NCBI RefSeq assembly: GCF_001422045.1
Contig: NZ_LMLW01000001.1
Coordinates: forward strand, 318,972-382,971
Source of the DNA: Sphingomonas sp. Leaf242
Lineage (GTDB): Bacteria; Pseudomonadota; Alphaproteobacteria; Sphingomonadales; Sphingomonadaceae
Reading direction: 5' to 3'
Length of the DNA: 64,000 bases
Part shown: positions 63,764-64,000 of the stretch, piece after piece
Layout: each line of letters begins with the position of its first letter
How positions within the stretch are numbered: the first letter of the stretch is position 1
The notes under the pieces: generated by a model
What the model was told of the DNA's origin: nothing
Seen by the model: the letters and a program-made list of their open reading frames with translations, nothing else
The model's database searches: none
Position numbers and translations under genes: made by a program

Positions 63764-64000
63764 CGACCAGCGAACCCGTCCCATCGGTCACAGGTCTTTC
63801 GCGCACCGCATCGGTGGCGATCGTCGCGGCGGTGTTGGGCGTGAGCGCGGTGCTCGGTCGACGCAATGCCCCGGATCCGTCGCATCCGCGGATTCGGCGC
63901 TGGTACAAACGCCTCGACAAACCGAGCTTTACGCCACCCGACGCGGTCTTCGGCGCCGTCTGGCCGGTGCTCGAAACCGGTCTTGCGGTCGGCGGTTATC
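63760..64000 (+). CDS. TspO/MBR family protein (partial, 3' end outside window)
   Basis: The first 80 residues of a membrane protein are visible. They show a variable N-terminus with one hydrophobic segment (TASVAIVAAVLGVSAVLGR) and then the family motif RRWYKRLDKPSFTPPDAVFGAVWPVLE, typical of TspO/MBR proteins that bind porphyrins and cholesterol-like ligands. The ATG overlaps the stop of the glutaredoxin gene (ATGA). The remaining helices lie beyond the window. Confidence 0.9.
   Translation, partial: MTTSEPVPSVTGLSRTASVAIVAAVLGVSAVLGRRNAPDPSHPRIRRWYKRLDKPSFTPPDAVFGAVWPVLETGLAVGGY

Overview
The window is high-GC DNA (most genes have strongly G/C-biased third codon positions) from an alphaproteobacterium. 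It most resembles a Sphingomonas-type member of the Sphingomonadales. The evidence is protein-level: a TonB-dependent receptor beside secreted peptidases, SecE of about 65 residues, S5 with a Gly/Arg-rich N-terminus, L12/L10/L1/L11 sequences of alphaproteobacterial type, and several families of short GC-rich palindromic repeats. This is inference from sequence appearance, not a database match.

Layout. (1) 1-8.8 kb: accessory genes, namely an HxlR regulator (cut by the window edge) divergent from a short-chain reductase, a large exported protein of unknown function, a secreted amidohydrolase, a Pro/Thr-rich membrane protein, and a three-gene membrane/regulator operon (DUF2975 protein, Cro/C1-type HTH, polytopic protein) behind two perfect TTTATCGATAAA palindromes. 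(2) 8.9-18.8 kb, minus strand: tRNA-Trp, secE, nusG, rplK, rplA, rplJ, rplL, broken up by two blocks of plus-strand genes. One block holds a small ORF plus a lipoprotein. The other holds a repeat-interrupted HTH-like protein, a PRTase-like gene with the signature of the conflict-associated PRTase-CE group followed 5 nt later by a NADAR-domain gene, and a decayed XRE antitoxin. rpoB and rpoC, usually next to rplL, are not in the window. (3) 20.2-39.3 kb, plus strand: rpsL-rpsG-fusA-tuf, a small VOC/WYL-regulator insertion, then rpsJ through adk (S10, spc and secY-adk order complete for the genes present). rpsM, rpsK, rpoA and rplQ do not follow adk. (4) 39.6-53.9 kb: an OmpR-type two-component pair, an MHS-type MFS transporter, rsmD and an RluB-like pseudouridine synthase, two orphan response regulators, an AmpG-like permease, tRNA-Asn, nadK and moaA (overlapping), an EAL phosphodiesterase with a degenerate GGDEF, an NTF2-like protein and a DUF2891 protein. 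(5) 53.9-64 kb: a prolyl oligopeptidase, a DUF885 protein, an isoaspartyl peptidase/asparaginase-like Ntn hydrolase, a large TonB-dependent receptor, a quinone-reductase-like MDR enzyme, a glutaredoxin-like protein and the start of a TspO/MBR protein.

Two observations stand out. First, a three-hairpin element with a conserved GGCCGGCC linker and covarying stems lies immediately after the stop codons of rplL, rplA, nusG and fusA. I do not recognise it as a named RNA family. Second, the PRTase-CE-like/NADAR gene pair, of visibly lower GC, sits inside the normally conserved nusG-rplK interval and looks like a two-gene ADP-ribose/nucleotide conflict (defence) module. Other points are palindromic repeats inserted inside the spc operon and in frame inside a protein gene, tandem terminator-like hairpins between rpsQ and rplN, and a structured spacer between rpsJ and rplC.
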